DNA from: Planctomycetota bacterium
GTDB taxonomy: Bacteria > Planctomycetota > UBA1135 > GCA-002686595
Assembly: GCA_027083445.1 (NCBI GenBank)
Contig: JALWOP010000156.1
Span: forward strand, 1-64,000
Direction of reading: 5' to 3'
Length of the DNA: 64,000 nt
Part shown: piece by piece, positions 15,373 to 27,983 of the stretch
Layout of the letters: each line of letters starts with the position of its first letter
How positions within the stretch are numbered: the stretch's first letter is position 1
Program-made: the position numbers and the translations under genes
The notes under the pieces: model-generated
The model's input: only the letters and a program-made list of their open reading frames with translations
The model's database searches: none
Told to the model about the DNA's origin: nothing

Positions 15373-17222
15373 ACGGATCGACCTGGCTCGCTTGGCTCCT
15401 ACCCCAGGCCCTGCAGGTGGCCGTCGTCGCCCTGGTGGTGGCTCTTTGCCTGCACCTTCCCCTGGCGCGTCGAGCCGGCGTCAGACTGGCGTTGCTCGCG
15501 GTCCTCGGGCTGAAACTCGCTTGCCCTCTCCTCGTCGCCCCCACCTCTCTTTTCGGGCTCTCCTTCATCGCCCCGGCTACGCGAGCGCTCCAGGCATCGG
15601 TTCCCGGACCGGCGGCGCTCTTTCAGCAAGTCCAGGAACCCCACGGGCGTGCCGAGGAGGCTCGCTCCGCCACCTCCCAGGCGACCTCCACGCCACCCGC
15701 GAAGAGCCCCCCCGCCTCGACCTGGGCCGACCGGGCACTGCTCCTCTACCTCTTGGGTGTGCTCGTCGGAACGGCCCGAATGCTCTCCGCGGGGCGGTTC
15801 CTGCACCGCATCGGGAGGGAGGGCCGACCGCTAACACAGGTCGAGGGATTCGACGCCAAGGGAGCCGCGATTCGCACGAGTGATCGAGTCTCGGCACCCA
15901 TCTGCTTCGGCATTCTTCGCCCGACGATTCTGCTCCCCGAGGAGTTCGAGGGGCGGATCAGCGCCGAGATGCGCCGCACGGTCCTCTTGCACGAGCGGAC
16001 TCACCTCGCCCTGCGCGACCCCCTCTGGCTCGCGGTCGCACGACTCCTGCGCATCCTCTGGTGGTTCCACCCCGCCGTCTGGTGGCTCACGCCGGCCCTG
16101 CGGCGGGTGCTCGAGGATCGTTGCGACGAGCGCCTCCTGGCCACCCTCGATCCGGTGCGATACGGCGAAACCCTCCTCGCCGTCGCCTCGCGGCTCTCCG
16201 CTCCTTCCCTCCCCGGCCTCAGCCTGAGCATGGCCCAGCGCGAGCACGTTCTCGCCGCACGCCTGCGCAGGATTCTCGACCCCGACTTCCCCAAAGCCAA
16301 GAGGACCCCGATGTCCGTCTACGCCCTCCCCCTCCTGCTCGCCATTACGCTGGTACCCGCAGCCCGCCCCGCTCAGGACGAAGCTCTGCGAGGCGAAACC
16401 GGTTCGTCTCAGCCCTCCCTCGAACAGTCCGTCGACCGCGCCCTGGCCCATCTCGTTCAAACCTCAGGGTTGGAGAAGGCCGCAGTGGAAAGTGACGCCC
16501 TGACTCTGCTCGCCCTCTTGGGCGGGGGTGAGACCTCGCAGAGGGGACCCCATCACAAGGAGCTCGCCAAGCTGCGGGCGCGAGTCCGCGACGCCGTCGG
16601 CACCGGCGACTCAGCCTTGACCCCGGGCGAGGCCCTCGCGGCCGCCGCCCTGGCCGAGCATTACGTCCTCAATGGAAGCCCCCGCGAGGAGCAGATCGAT
16701 GTCGACCACGCCGTCACCCGCGCGGTAGCCACCCTCGAGACGCCCAAGGCGGATCTGGGCGCCTCCTTCTGGTCGGTCATGACCCTGCTCTCGGCCGAGA
16801 CCAGCGCCCCGGCCATGGATCATCTCCAAGACTGGTTCCCCCTGGGGACGACCCAGGGCGCGGCGGGTTGGAGCGAGAACGCGACACGAGCCGCTTCTGT
16901 CTTCCTCTACCTGGCCACGGGCGGCTCTGCCGACTCCCCCGACCTAAAAGCCCAGGTCCACTCCCTCTCGGCCGGGTGGGAACCGACCGAGGATCCCTGG
17001 GGAACCGAACTCACGGCCCTCGCCCTGTTCCAGGTGGGCGGCCCCCCCTGGCATGAGTGGAACGCTTCCGTGCTCGAGAAGTTGGAGTCAAGCCTGCGCG
17101 AAGATGGCAGCTTTCCGGCCTCCTCGAGTCTCGACGCGCGCAGCGCCCAAGCCCTGCTCACCCTGGCCTTGGAAGTGCGCCACCGCTATGCACGGGTCGT
17201 CTCGGGCTCGGAGAGGCGCTGA
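15369..17222 (+). CDS. M56 (BlaR1/MecR1-like) membrane metalloprotease with C-terminal alpha-helical domain
   Basis: The 617-aa product has membrane segments at about 10-30, 38-58 and 122-140, then the gluzincin motif HERTH at 208-212. The conserved follow-up (ALRDPLWL, ILWWFHPAVWW, and EDRCDERLLA as probable third ligand region) is all typical of M56. A fourth membrane segment is near 317-333. BlaR1 normally ends in a penicillin-binding sensor; here residues 340-617 are instead Ala/Leu-rich with repeated helices (VDRALAHLVQTSG, VTRAVATLE, TRAASVFLYLATGG, ARSAQALLTLALEV). This looks like a prenyltransferase/squalene-cyclase-type alpha-toroid. No SxxK sensor motif is visible. It presumably inactivates the adjoining BlaI on an unknown signal. 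Confidence 0.87.
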   Translation: MNGSTWLAWLLPQALQVAVVALVVALCLHLPLARRAGVRLALLAVLGLKLACPLLVAPTSLFGLSFIAPATRALQASVPGPAALFQQVQEPHGRAEEARSATSQATSTPPAKSPPASTWADRALLLYLLGVLVGTARMLSAGRFLHRIGREGRPLTQVEGFDAKGAAIRTSDRVSAPICFGILRPTILLPEEFEGRISAEMRRTVLLHERTHLALRDPLWLAVARLLRILWWFHPAVWWLTPALRRVLEDRCDERLLATLDPVRYGETLLAVASRLSAPSLPGLSLSMAQREHVLAARLRRILDPDFPKAKRTPMSVYALPLLLAITLVPAARPAQDEALRGETGSSQPSLEQSVDRALAHLVQTSGLEKAAVESDALTLLALLGGGETSQRGPHHKELAKLRARVRDAVGTGDSALTPGEALAAAALAEHYVLNGSPREEQIDVDHAVTRAVATLETPKADLGASFWSVMTLLSAETSAPAMDHLQDWFPLGTTQGAAGWSENATRAASVFLYLATGGSADSPDLKAQVHSLSAGWEPTEDPWGTELTALALFQVGGPPWHEWNASVLEKLESSLREDGSFPASSSLDARSAQALLTLALEVRHRYARVVSGSERR

Positions 17223-17254
17223 CTCACAGCGTTCTCCGGGGGGCCGCGGCGAGT

Positions 17255-18346
17255 TCAACGATTGACCAGGAAGTGGCAGATGTCCCCCTCCTGCATTACG
17301 TAATCCCGTCCCTCGACGCGCAGCTTTCCCGCCGCCTTGATCGCGCTCTCGGTCTCATGCTCGACCAGATCATCGACGGAATAGACCTCGGCGCGGATGA
17401 AACCCTTCTCGAAGTCGGAGTGGATCTTGCCCGCCGCCACGGGGGCGGTATCTCCGGCCTCGATCGTCCAGGCCTTGATCTCCTTCTCTCCGGCGGTGAA
17501 GAAGGTCTGCAGGCCCAGCAGCTTGTAGGTAACCTGGAGCAGGCGCGGAAGGGCGAGCTCGGTGATGCCCAGCTCCTCCATGAACATCGCCCGTTCCTCG
17601 CTCTCCATACCGGCAAGTTCGCACTCGATGTCCCCGCACATCGGCAGCCAGTCGGCACCGACCTTCTCTGCGTGACGTGCGACGGCCTGGGCGAACTCCC
17701 CCTTGCCCTCGAAGTCGTCGTCGGCCACGTTGGCGACGTAGAGCGTGGGCTTGATCGTCAGCAGGAACAGGGGTTTGAGGGCCGCGCGCTCCTCGTCCTT
17801 CCACTCCACACTGCGCAACTGCACACCGTCCTCGAGTAGGGCCTTGGCCCGTTCGAAGAGCTCTTTCTGGAAAACCGCCTCCTTGTCCCCGGTACGTGCC
17901 TTCTTGGAGACCCGGTCCACGTTGCGGCTGACCGTCTCCAGATCCGCCATCGCCAACTCGAGTTCGAGCACCTCGATATCGCCGGCGGGATCGACAGCCG
18001 ACTGACGCCCGAGGTCCGTGCGCTCGAAACACTGCACGACGTGCATCAAGGCGTCGGTCTCCTTGATGTGCCCCAGGAACTTGTTGCCCATGCCCTCACC
18101 CCGTGAGGCCCCCTCGGCCAGGCCGGCGATGTCCACGATCTGCACCCGAGCCGGCACGATCTTGTCCGTCTCGATGAAGCGGTGGATGACTTCGAGACGT
18201 TCGTCCGGAACGTCCACCTCGGCCAGGTTGGGCTCGACGGTGCTGAAGGCATAGGTGGCGCGTTCCGCACCGGACCCGGTGGCGGCGTTGAAGATGGAGG
18301 TCTTGCCGATGTTCGGCAGGCCCACGATTCCACAGGCGAGACTCAT
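17255..18346 (-). CDS. ychF: YchF/OLA1 family ATPase (translation-associated)
   Basis: The 363-aa protein carries the YchF P-loop GLPNIGKTS at 9-17, the G3 region DIAGLAEGASRGEGMGNKFL, and the C-terminal TGS domain ending LRVEGRDYVMQEGDICHFL. YchF prefers ATP because its G4 motif is NxxE; here the matching site reads NVADDD, with Asp in place of Glu. YchF binds ribosomes and affects stress responses. It is a single gene, convergent with the M56 gene. TAGAAT, about 50 nt upstream of the ATG, is a likely -10. Length and motif order are fully typical. Confidence 0.96.
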   Translation of the reverse strand: MSLACGIVGLPNIGKTSIFNAATGSGAERATYAFSTVEPNLAEVDVPDERLEVIHRFIETDKIVPARVQIVDIAGLAEGASRGEGMGNKFLGHIKETDALMHVVQCFERTDLGRQSAVDPAGDIEVLELELAMADLETVSRNVDRVSKKARTGDKEAVFQKELFERAKALLEDGVQLRSVEWKDEERAALKPLFLLTIKPTLYVANVADDDFEGKGEFAQAVARHAEKVGADWLPMCGDIECELAGMESEERAMFMEELGITELALPRLLQVTYKLLGLQTFFTAGEKEIKAWTIEAGDTAPVAAGKIHSDFEKGFIRAEVYSVDDLVEHETESAIKAAGKLRVEGRDYVMQEGDICHFLVNR

Positions 18347-18435
18347 GATGGCGGTGCTCCAGGCCCCCTTGGCCGGGCGAAGCGGGCGACCATTCTACGC
18401 TCCCCGGCCGCGAGGATCAGCCGTACCATGAAGGA

Positions 18436-21400
18436 GTGAGACGAACCCTCTGCGCTCTGCTCCTGGCCGCCCCCCCCGTGGCGGCGCAAGGAATCGATTT
18501 CGCCCGGGACATCCGTCCCATCCTGTCCGAACATTGCTTCGCCTGCCACGGCCCCGACTCCGCCAGGCGCAAGGCCGACCTGCGGCTGGATCGCCGAGAG
18601 GGGGTGGACGCTGTCGCCCGCGGAACCGACAGCGAGCTCCTCTATCGCATCACGACTGACGATGCGGACGAGCGCATGCCGCCCGAGGAGTTTGCCAAGC
18701 CCCTCAGCCAGGTCGAAACCGAGACGCTCTCGGCATGGATCTCCGCCGGGGCACCTTGGAAGGATCACTGGGCCTTCATCCCCCCCGTTCGCCCACCCGT
18801 GCCCGAGGCAGGCGCAGGCTGGGCGCGCGGTCCGATCGACGCCTTCATCGCCGCGCGGCTCGAGCGCGAACAGCTCACCCCCTCTCCGGAGGCCGACCGA
18901 GAGACCCTGCTGCGCAGACTCAGCTTCGACCTGACGGGACTGCCTCCGACCCTGGAGGAATTGGACGCCTTCCTCTCCGACACCAGACCCGATGCCTATG
19001 AACGCCAGGTCGACCGCCTGCTGGCTTCGCCCCACTACGGCGAACACATGGCCTCGACTTGGCTCGATCTCGCGCGCTATGCCGACACGCACGGCCTGCA
19101 CCTCGACAATGAGCGTTCGATGTGGCCCTACAGGGACTGGGTCGTCAAAGCCTACAACGACAACATGCCCTTCGATCGCTTCACGATCGAACAGCTCGCG
19201 GGCGACCTCCTGCCCGATGCAACCCCCTCCCAGGTGATCGCCTCAGGCTTCAACCGCTGCAATCCGACCTCGGCCGAGGGAGGGATGATCGCCGAGGAGT
19301 ACCTGACGATCTATGCCCGGGATCGTGTCGATACGACTGCAAGCGCCTTCATGGGGCTGACCCTGGCCTGCACCAAGTGCCACGATCACAAGTACGACCC
19401 CTTTGACATGCGGGAGTACTACGGCCTCGTCGCCTTCTTCAACTCGCTCGACGAGGAAGCCAGCGACCGCAACATCCCCAACCCCAAGCCCTTCGTACGC
19501 GTCCCGACCCAGGAGCAAGCCTGTCGACTCGCAGAGATCGACTCGAGCCTGGAAGAGCTGGAAACAGCCATCGCGGCCCCCATGCCCGAGGTCGACGCCA
19601 GGCAGGCGCTCTGGGAACGGGAGTGGCACGGGCGCCTCGAGGATCGCTGGCGGATCCTCGTCCCACGGGCCGCAACGGCGAACGCGGGGAGCAGCCTGGT
19701 CGTACAGCCGGACGACTCGGTGCGCGCGCAGGGCAACCCACCGGCCAATGACACCTATGTCATCGAGGCCTACGCGGGAGAGGCGCGCATTACCGCCCTG
19801 CGACTCGAAGTCTTCGCACCACAGGACTCCCTTCCCGGCAGGGCCGCGAACAGGAACTTCGTCTTGACCGAGTTCGAGCTCGAGGCCTATCCCGTCGGCC
19901 GGCCCGAGGAGGCCCAGCCCGTTCCCTGGGCGGGCGCCGTAGCCTCCTACTCCCAGCCCAACTGGCCCATCGAGGCTGCCATCGACGGAGACCCCAAGAC
20001 CGGTTGGGGCGCGCTTGGCCGGAGCGGTGACCGCAGCGCGGTCTTCCTGCCGACCGAGCCCTTCGGCTTTCCCGGCGGAACCTGTCTGCGCATCCGCCTG
20101 CGCCACGACTCGGTACACGCCGCACACCTCCTGGAGCACTTCCGCCTCTCGGTCACGCCCGACCCGGACCTCTCCCTCAGCCGGCTGGGCCCCTGGTTCC
20201 AGCTCGGAGTGCTCCCAGCCGCGGACGGACGTGCCGCTCTCGCGAAGACGGACGGACCCGAGGGCAGCACCCCCCTGGCCGAGCGCATCGAGAGCGGAGA
20301 TGGAGACTGGCGCCCCGCCCCACAGGTGGTCGACGGACAGATCAATACCTTCAAGAACGAAACGGGTGTCGTCTACCTCTTCCGCACGATCGAAGCCTCC
20401 AAGCCGCGCATCTTGCATGTGGGCCTGGGCAGCGACGACGGAGTCCGTGTCTGGCTGAACGGAGAGCTGGTCCACGACAATCCCGCCGCCCGCGGCGCCG
20501 CCCTCGACCAGGATCTCTTCGATCTCGCCCTGCACGAGGGCACCAACGAGCTCTTGGTCAAGGTCGCCAACTACGGCGGAGCCTTCGGCTTCGCGTTCCG
20601 CCGCTTGGGTGAGGACCCCCCCGATCTTCCTTTGGAAATCGCTCTGGTTTTGGAGCGTGACCCGGGAGGGCGCAGCGCCGAGGACAATGCGCTCCTGCGG
20701 CGCTTCTTCCGGAGTGTGCACGCCCCCCGTTGGATCGCACTGACCGAGAAACGGACGGAGCTCCAAGCGGAACGCGCCGCCATCGAAGAGCGCATGCCGA
20801 CCACTCTGGTCAGCCGGGAGCTCGCCACGCCCCGCAAGGCGTACGTCCTGCTCCGTGGTGCCTACGACCACAAGGGGGAGGAGGTATCACGCTCCGTACC
20901 GGCGGTCCTGGGGCCGATGCCCGAAGGCGCGCCCCAGAACCGGCTCGGGCTCGCCCGCTGGCTGGTATCGCCCTCCCACCCTTTGACTGCGCGGGTCGCC
21001 GTCAATCGTTTCTGGCAGCAGCTCTTCGGGGTCGGCATCGTCAAGACCAGCGAGGATTTCGGTTCCCAGGGTGAGTACCCGGTCCATCCCGAGCTCCTCG
21101 ACTGGCTGGCCGTCGAGTTCGTCGAGTCCGGTTGGGACGTCAAGGGCATCCTGCGCGAGATGGTCCTGTCGGCCAGCTACCGCCAGGCAGCCACGGTCGA
21201 TCCAGTCCTCTACGAGCGAGACCCCGAAAACCGCCTACTCGCCCGCGGTCCGCGCTTCCGCTTGCAAGCCGAGGAGATCCGGGACATGGCCCTGCTCACC
21301 TCGGGCCTGCTCGTCGACGAGCTGGGAGGCCCTCCGGTTCGACCCTATCAGCCTGACGGCGTCTGGCATGCGGTGGCCTACACCTCGAGCAATACGGCGC

Positions 21401-21888
21401 GCTATCGACAGGATGAGGGACCAGCTCTCTGGCGCCGTAGCCTCTACACCTTCTGGAAACGCACCGCGCCTCCTCCGGAGATGACCGCCTTCGACTCCCC
21501 CAGCCGCGAGGCCTGTACGACGCGGCGCTCGCGCACCGTGACCCCCCAGCAGGCCCTCGTCCTGTGGAACGATCCCACCTTCGTCGAGGCGGCGCGCAAC
21601 CTGGCTGCTCGCGCCCTGCGCGAGGGTGGCTCCAGCGATGCGGAGCGTCTGCGCTTCGCCTACCGCACGGTGACCTCGCGGGTCCCGACACCGCGCCAGG
21701 CCAACGAACTCGCCCGGGCCTTGGACGGGGCTCGAGCCCGCTACCAAGGCCGCATCGATCAGGCCAGAGCGCTCATCGCGGTGGGCGCCTCGCCCAAACC
21801 AGAGGACCTCGATGCGGTCGAACTGGCGGCCTGGACGCACCTCGCCACGATCCTCTATTCACTCCCGGAGACCCTCACCCGCGGCTGA
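18436..21888 (+). CDS. Planctomycete PSCyt1-DUF1549-DUF1553 protein (c-type cytochrome-like)
   Basis: The 1150-aa protein has a signal peptide (1-18), then PSCyt1 with CFACH haem motif at 34-38. DUF1549/PSCyt2 (about 135-345) ends in the conserved [12 protein letters not shown], a second CxxCH. A long central region (about 370-740) contains discoidin-like and PA14-like pieces ([16 protein letters not shown]). DUF1553/PSD1 spans about 840-1110, with [20 protein letters not shown] and [13 protein letters not shown]. These proteins are almost confined to Planctomycetes and relatives and are paired with DUF1501 proteins, probably in polysaccharide or sugar oxidation; biochemistry is lacking. GTG 18436 is six nt after TACCAT, supporting a leaderless start. 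The DUF1501 gene follows 4 nt after the stop. Confidence 0.93.
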   Translation: MRRTLCALLLAAPPVAAQGIDFARDIRPILSEHCFACHGPDSARRKADLRLDRREGVDAVARGTDSELLYRITTDDADERMPPEEFAKPLSQVETETLSAWISAGAPWKDHWAFIPPVRPPVPEAGAGWARGPIDAFIAARLEREQLTPSPEADRETLLRRLSFDLTGLPPTLEELDAFLSDTRPDAYERQVDRLLASPHYGEHMASTWLDLARYADTHGLHLDNERSMWPYRDWVVKAYNDNMPFDRFTIEQLAGDLLPDATPSQVIASGFNRCNPTSAEGGMIAEEYLTIYARDRVDTTASAFMGLTLACTKCHDHKYDPFDMREYYGLVAFFNSLDEEASDRNIPNPKPFVRVPTQEQACRLAEIDSSLEELETAIAAPMPEVDARQALWEREWHGRLEDRWRILVPRAATANAGSSLVVQPDDSVRAQGNPPANDTYVIEAYAGEARITALRLEVFAPQDSLPGRAANRNFVLTEFELEAYPVGRPEEAQPVPWAGAVASYSQPNWPIEAAIDGDPKTGWGALGRSGDRSAVFLPTEPFGFPGGTCLRIRLRHDSVHAAHLLEHFRLSVTPDPDLSLSRLGPWFQLGVLPAADGRAALAKTDGPEGSTPLAERIESGDGDWRPAPQVVDGQINTFKNETGVVYLFRTIEASKPRILHVGLGSDDGVRVWLNGELVHDNPAARGAALDQDLFDLALHEGTNELLVKVANYGGAFGFAFRRLGEDPPDLPLEIALVLERDPGGRSAEDNALLRRFFRSVHAPRWIALTEKRTELQAERAAIEERMPTTLVSRELATPRKAYVLLRGAYDHKGEEVSRSVPAVLGPMPEGAPQNRLGLARWLVSPSHPLTARVAVNRFWQQLFGVGIVKTSEDFGSQGEYPVHPELLDWLAVEFVESGWDVKGILREMVLSASYRQAATVDPVLYERDPENRLLARGPRFRLQAEEIRDMALLTSGLLVDELGGPPVRPYQPDGVWHAVAYTSSNTARYRQDEGPALWRRSLYTFWKRTAPPPEMTAFDSPSREACTTRRSRTVTPQQALVLWNDPTFVEAARNLAARALREGGSSDAERLRFAYRTVTSRVPTPRQANELARALDGARARYQGRIDQARALIAVGASPKPEDLDAVELAAWTHLATILYSLPETLTRG

Positions 21889-21892
21889 GACC

Positions 21893-23335
21893 ATGCACCC
21901 GATCCACCAACGCCGGTCCATGCTGAACCGCCGCAGCCTCCTGCGGGGAACCCTCTCCGCCCTCGGCGGAGCCACGCTCGGTGCTCTCCTGCCCCGAGAG
22001 GCCCTGGCCGACAGCGGTGGCATCCTGCCCGCCCCCCACTTCCCTCCGCGTGCCAAGCGTGTGATCTCCCTCTTCATGTCCGGTGGGCCCAGCCAACAGG
22101 ACATGTGGGACTACAAGCCTCTCCTGCGTGACCGTTTCGACCAGGACCTGCCCGACTCGATTCGCAGGGGTCAGCGCATCACGACGATGACTTCCGGGCA
22201 GACCCGCTTCCCGGTGGCACCCAGCAAGTACAGCTTTGCCCAGCATGGTGAATCCGGCCAGTGGATCTCCGAGCTGCTGCCCTACACGGCGAAGATCGTC
22301 GATGAGCTGGCGGTGATCCGCTCGATGTATACCGAGGCGATCAATCACGACCCGGCGATGACCTTCTTCCAGAGCGGGAGCGAGCAGCCCGGGCGGCCGA
22401 GTCTCGGTGCCTGGCTCTCCTATGGGCTCGGGTCGATGAATGAGGACCTACCCACCTATGTGGTCATGACCCCGACCTGGACGGGGCGCCGCGAGGCACA
22501 GGCTCTCTTTTCTCGCCTTTGGGGCACAGGCTTCTTGCCCACCAGGCACCAGGGGATCGCCCTGCGCTCCCAAGGCGATCCGATTCTGTACCTCAGCGAT
22601 CCGCCCGGCGTGTCGCGTGACGACCGTCGTTCCATGCTCGAGACGATCGAGGCCCTCACCGAGGTGGACGCCGCACGGCTGGGCGATCCCGCCCTACACG
22701 CCCGCCTGGAACAGTACGAAATGGCCTTCCGCATGCAGGCCTCGGTGCCGGAGCTCGTCGATCTGGGCGATGAACCCGAATCGGTTCTCTCGCTTTATGG
22801 ACCCGATGTCCACAAGCCTGGGACCTTCAGCGCCAGCGCCCTCCTCGCCCGGCGCCTCATCGAACGGGGCACACGCTTCGTCCAGATCTATCACCGCGGC
22901 TGGGACCAGCACTTCAACGTCGCCCAGGATCTCCCCAACCAGTGCCGGGATATCGATCAGGCCTGTGCCGGCCTGATCCTCGACCTGAAGCAGAGGGGCT
23001 TGCTCGAAGACACCCTCGTCCTCTGGGGCGGGGAATTCGGCCGCACGGTCTACTGCCAAGGTCCCCTGACCCGCGAAAACTACGGTCGCGATCACCATCC
23101 GCGCTGCTTCACCTGGTGGATGGCCGGCGGTGGCGTACGCGGGGGACTCTCGCATGGAGTCACCGACGACTACTGCTACAACATCGTCGAGGACGGCGTC
23201 CACGTTCACGACTTGAATGCGACGATCCTCTACCTGCTCGGTATCGACCACGAGCGCCTCACCTACCGCTTCCAAGGACGCGACTTCCGCTTGACGGACG
23301 TCCATGGTCGCGTCGTACGCGAGTTGCTCGCCTGA
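21893..23335 (+). CDS. DUF1501 family exported protein (sulfatase-like fold)
   Basis: The 480-aa protein has a Tat signal with RRSLLRG near residues 14-20. The mature part shows [16 protein letters not shown], then [11 protein letters not shown] and [23 protein letters not shown], all hallmarks of DUF1501, a family related to alkaline phosphatase/sulfatase folds. It is the obligate companion of the preceding DUF1553 gene (4-nt gap). ATG 21893 is preferred; ATG 21920 (MLNRRS) is also possible and still keeps the Tat motif. Function is inferred only as extracytoplasmic processing with its cytochrome-like partner. Confidence 0.9.
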   Translation: MHPIHQRRSMLNRRSLLRGTLSALGGATLGALLPREALADSGGILPAPHFPPRAKRVISLFMSGGPSQQDMWDYKPLLRDRFDQDLPDSIRRGQRITTMTSGQTRFPVAPSKYSFAQHGESGQWISELLPYTAKIVDELAVIRSMYTEAINHDPAMTFFQSGSEQPGRPSLGAWLSYGLGSMNEDLPTYVVMTPTWTGRREAQALFSRLWGTGFLPTRHQGIALRSQGDPILYLSDPPGVSRDDRRSMLETIEALTEVDAARLGDPALHARLEQYEMAFRMQASVPELVDLGDEPESVLSLYGPDVHKPGTFSASALLARRLIERGTRFVQIYHRGWDQHFNVAQDLPNQCRDIDQACAGLILDLKQRGLLEDTLVLWGGEFGRTVYCQGPLTRENYGRDHHPRCFTWWMAGGGVRGGLSHGVTDDYCYNIVEDGVHVHDLNATILYLLGIDHERLTYRFQGRDFRLTDVHGRVVRELLA

Positions 23336-23355
23336 GCAGGCCCCGGACTTGGGTT

Positions 23356-26283
23356 TCAGGGCTTTTGGATCTGCCCCTTCCCGGAGCGTCCATCCATCTC
23401 GACCACTACAGGTTCGTCAAAGCGCAGGTGACGCACCGGACCGACTGTACTCAGCGCGGGCGCAGCGTGGAGCCACTCCCAGTCGAGTGTGCCTTCACCC
23501 GCATCCGGATTGACGGTGAAGTAGCCGACATTGCCCGAGGTCAGGTTCTTGAAGAAGTGCGTGCCCTGGGAGGGTTCGACAACGATGTCCTCGAAGCCCG
23601 CCTCCACGATGGCGCGCGCACCGGCGATCTGTCCCCAGCTCACCGGAATCCCCAGCGCCGGGTCAGCCGAACCCCAGCGGCCCACACCGATCAGGATGTA
23701 GGAACGGCCCTCTCCCCGCAGGACGGCGTCGAGGCGCCCGACCTCCTGGGCCACCTCCACGCTGCGACTGCGGTCGAAATTCTCACGCTGGACGACGATC
23801 AGATCATGGGTGTCGCTGATACGACCGTTGCCCAGCACCTTGCTACTCGAACAGAGCAGGGCCTCGGGCGGAAGTTCCCTGAGCTGGGTCGAATCTCCAC
23901 CCCAGCCGTGGGCCAGGGGCCGCAACTGCAAGAGTGCAAACTGCCCCCTCTCGCCTCGAGCGGGCAGGTTGCCTGCGAACTCGATCTCGACCGGTCCCCC
24001 GGCCTGCTCCCCGCACCGCCGCAGGAGCTCGACGAGGAGCTCCGCCAAGGGGAACGCGCCGTGTTGCAAGACCTGAGCGAAGGTCACCAGCCGTACTCCG
24101 GCCCGCGAGATGCCCTCGACGATGCGGTCGTCCTCCGCCACATAGGTCGAAGCCAGCCAGGGCAGGGGTCCATCCTCGGCCTCGTCGAGCGGGAGGCGCA
24201 CGAGCTCTGCCGCTTCCCCGTCGAGATCGAGGGCCCAGAAATCACGCTGCGCGCTCTGGAGGGCGTTGTGCACACTCGAGAAACCGATGATGCTGCGCGG
24301 ATGGCGCGGGCTGAAGCGCAGGCAGGCCTCGCCACCAACGACCGCCTTGCCCATCCCCAGAGCTACGGCGGCAACCCCATCCTCGATCGCCTGCCCCGGT
24401 TCGGGGTAGTAGTTCAAGCTCCGTGCGACTCCGGCGAAGTCAGGATAGAAATAGCGCCCGTGAGTGCGGCCCACGAGCTGCTGCACAATGACACCCATGC
24501 GCTCTTCGTCGAGCTGATGGCCGGTCGCCGCTAGATAGGCCTTGGCTCGGGATGAGAAGGCCGAAGCGTAGACCTGTTGCACCGCTTCGGTCAGCCGGCG
24601 GTAGCGCGCATCCAGCTCGTGATCGTTGTTGGCGAGCATGAGGGTCTGATAGATGCCCGCGAAGGGCTGGCTGCGCGAATCTTCCATCAGACTCGAAGAG
24701 CGCACGGCCAAGGGAGTCCGGACTCGCTGCAAGTACTTGCGCAGGTCGTTGCCCGCCTCCCGCGGAAAGGGCGCCTGGCCGAAGAGCTGGCGAATCACTT
24801 CCTCCGGTCGATCCTCCGCGGCGAACTCGCGCAGGAAATCGTAGTCGAGAAACTCATCGAAGACGCCGGTGGCCAGGACGACACAGGGAGGAACGTAGAT
24901 GTCGACATCGGGGAAGCTCTCCTGCATCCCCGTGCGAGCCAGAACCTGATTGATGAAGGAGAGACCGCGCGCCTTGCCCCCCATCGGCCCCGTTCCGATG
25001 CGCGTGATCGAAACACGGGGATCGAAGTTCTTGCGATCGAAGTCATTGATGACGGTCGCTGCGCGACGACGGCGGCGCTCCTCCAGAGCCTCCAGGATCC
25101 TGCCGCGCAAGGCTGCGGGATCATCGTGGTAGCGCGTCAAGGCATCCTGGATCTGCCCGGCCAGCACCGATTCCGTGCGCGCTCGCAACCAGGCCTGCAA
25201 ATCTCCCCGCTCGGTAGCCCGCAGGAGGGTCGCGTCATCCGCGCGCTCCAGGGCGCGAACCAGGTCCCGCATGTGCGAGACACGGTCGACTTCACGGCCG
25301 GCCTCGTTGCGCAGGATCAGATCTCCGAATCCGAGCCTGCGTGCCAAGACCTTGCGCAGCTCCGCCACCATGGCGGGTGCTCCCTTGAGGAGGAAGGCCG
25401 CGCCCAGCCGGTGCGCACGCTCCTCGTTCTCCGGTCGGCTGGATTGAATGACCAGCCGCACGTTGGGTCGACTTTCGTGAATCGCGCCGCAGAGTGCGAA
25501 TCCGGCCTGCGAGTCGATCCTGCCGCCATGGGGAAACTCGACGTCCGAGATGACCCCGAGCAGATAGTCTCCGTACTGCTCGAACCAGCGCCAGGCGGCC
25601 TCGTAGGTCGTTGCGTGGAGCACCTTGGGCCGGGCTCGCATGCGTATCATGCGCTGAGAGAGAGAGAGGTCGTCCTCCTGGAGACGGCGCGCGTATCCCT
25701 GGAGCTCGGCCTGGATCGCCGGCAGGAAAGCCGAGTAGTAACTGACGTTGTCCTCGACGAGGAGGAGAATGGGAACGGCCTGAGTGCGAGTGTCCTCGCC
25801 GACGTTGAGCCGGTCCTCGACCACCTGGGTGATGGTTGGAAAGAGACGCACATCTCCCTGCCAGAGGTAGATCCCATCGAGCGCATCGTGCCCCTCCTCG
25901 GCCTCCAGCTCTCGTAGGTCCCGCGCGGAGTAGGCGAGGGCAATAACCGGTACGGCGCTCCCGCCCGCCCTGACTCGCCGGAGCAGTTCCAGCACTCCAC
26001 CCTCGCCGGGGTGGATGCTGCTGATGACAAGGTCGAAGCCCTCGTCATCCCCAAGGCGCTCCAGGGCCTCCTCGGTGTCATAGACCTGAACGAGGTCGGG
26101 CACGCGGCGGCGCCCGACCTCGAGGAAGTGTGCCAGAATCGTCTCCACCACCCGACCGTCCTCGGCCAGGACGAAAGAGTCGTACAGACTGGAGACCAGG
26201 AGGATGCGCCGCACCCGGTGGCGCATGAGCTCCTGGAAACCGCTCCGGGGGGCTGCGCGTGGGATGTGACGCTCCTCGCTCAT
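23356..26283 (-). CDS. Receiver-receiver-PPDK N-terminal domain fusion protein
   Basis: The 975-aa protein has two receiver-like modules. The first spans about 24-140 (RRILLVSSLYDSF, then LVISSIHPGEGG and VPVIAL). The second spans about 170-345 (PILLLVEDNVSYY, VISDVEFPHGG, VIQSSRPENEERA). A PEP/pyruvate-phosphate-dikinase ATP-binding domain follows at about 425-780, with GPMGGKARGLSFI, AVRSSSLMEDS and LLQLRPL. The last 170 residues contain ILIGVGRWGSADP and EPSQGTHFFKNL. The phospho-His and PEP-utilising domains of true PEP synthase or PPDK are absent, so it may be a regulatory kinase-like protein. It starts 5 nt after gdhA, so the two are co-transcribed. To my knowledge the architecture is uncharacterised. 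Confidence 0.85.
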   Translation of the reverse strand: MSEERHIPRAAPRSGFQELMRHRVRRILLVSSLYDSFVLAEDGRVVETILAHFLEVGRRRVPDLVQVYDTEEALERLGDDEGFDLVISSIHPGEGGVLELLRRVRAGGSAVPVIALAYSARDLRELEAEEGHDALDGIYLWQGDVRLFPTITQVVEDRLNVGEDTRTQAVPILLLVEDNVSYYSAFLPAIQAELQGYARRLQEDDLSLSQRMIRMRARPKVLHATTYEAAWRWFEQYGDYLLGVISDVEFPHGGRIDSQAGFALCGAIHESRPNVRLVIQSSRPENEERAHRLGAAFLLKGAPAMVAELRKVLARRLGFGDLILRNEAGREVDRVSHMRDLVRALERADDATLLRATERGDLQAWLRARTESVLAGQIQDALTRYHDDPAALRGRILEALEERRRRRAATVINDFDRKNFDPRVSITRIGTGPMGGKARGLSFINQVLARTGMQESFPDVDIYVPPCVVLATGVFDEFLDYDFLREFAAEDRPEEVIRQLFGQAPFPREAGNDLRKYLQRVRTPLAVRSSSLMEDSRSQPFAGIYQTLMLANNDHELDARYRRLTEAVQQVYASAFSSRAKAYLAATGHQLDEERMGVIVQQLVGRTHGRYFYPDFAGVARSLNYYPEPGQAIEDGVAAVALGMGKAVVGGEACLRFSPRHPRSIIGFSSVHNALQSAQRDFWALDLDGEAAELVRLPLDEAEDGPLPWLASTYVAEDDRIVEGISRAGVRLVTFAQVLQHGAFPLAELLVELLRRCGEQAGGPVEIEFAGNLPARGERGQFALLQLRPLAHGWGGDSTQLRELPPEALLCSSSKVLGNGRISDTHDLIVVQRENFDRSRSVEVAQEVGRLDAVLRGEGRSYILIGVGRWGSADPALGIPVSWGQIAGARAIVEAGFEDIVVEPSQGTHFFKNLTSGNVGYFTVNPDAGEGTLDWEWLHAAPALSTVGPVRHLRFDEPVVVEMDGRSGKGQIQKP

Positions 26284-26288
26284 CGATG

Positions 26289-27900
<1,612 letters not shown>

Positions 27901-27910
27901 GTCGGCCTGC

Positions 27911-27920
27911 ATGCTAGCGT
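27911..27920. promoter_or_regulatory. Second CTAG-centred divergent promoter
   Basis: ATGCTAGCGT provides TAGCAT on the minus strand (27916 to 27911), 10 nt before the zinc-ribbon ATG, and TAGCGT on the plus strand (27915-27920), 63 nt before the alpha/beta hydrolase. The arrangement mirrors the one at 10857-10870: the two -10-like elements share CTAG. No -35 was assigned. Confidence 0.45.
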
Positions 27921-27983
27921 CTGTTTCGCCCTCTGCGGGTACGCAGAATCACCCCCGGGTTCTGCGCAGGCCGCAGGAGAACC

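Noticed and set aside
19243-20871. 542-residue minus-strand open frame
   Set aside because: It is antisense to the DUF1553 gene, with Val/Gly/Asp-rich shadow composition typical of GC-rich complementary frames.
22942-24534. 530-residue plus-strand open frame
   Set aside because: It bridges DUF1501 and the antisense of the receiver-PPDK gene, with no motif of its own.
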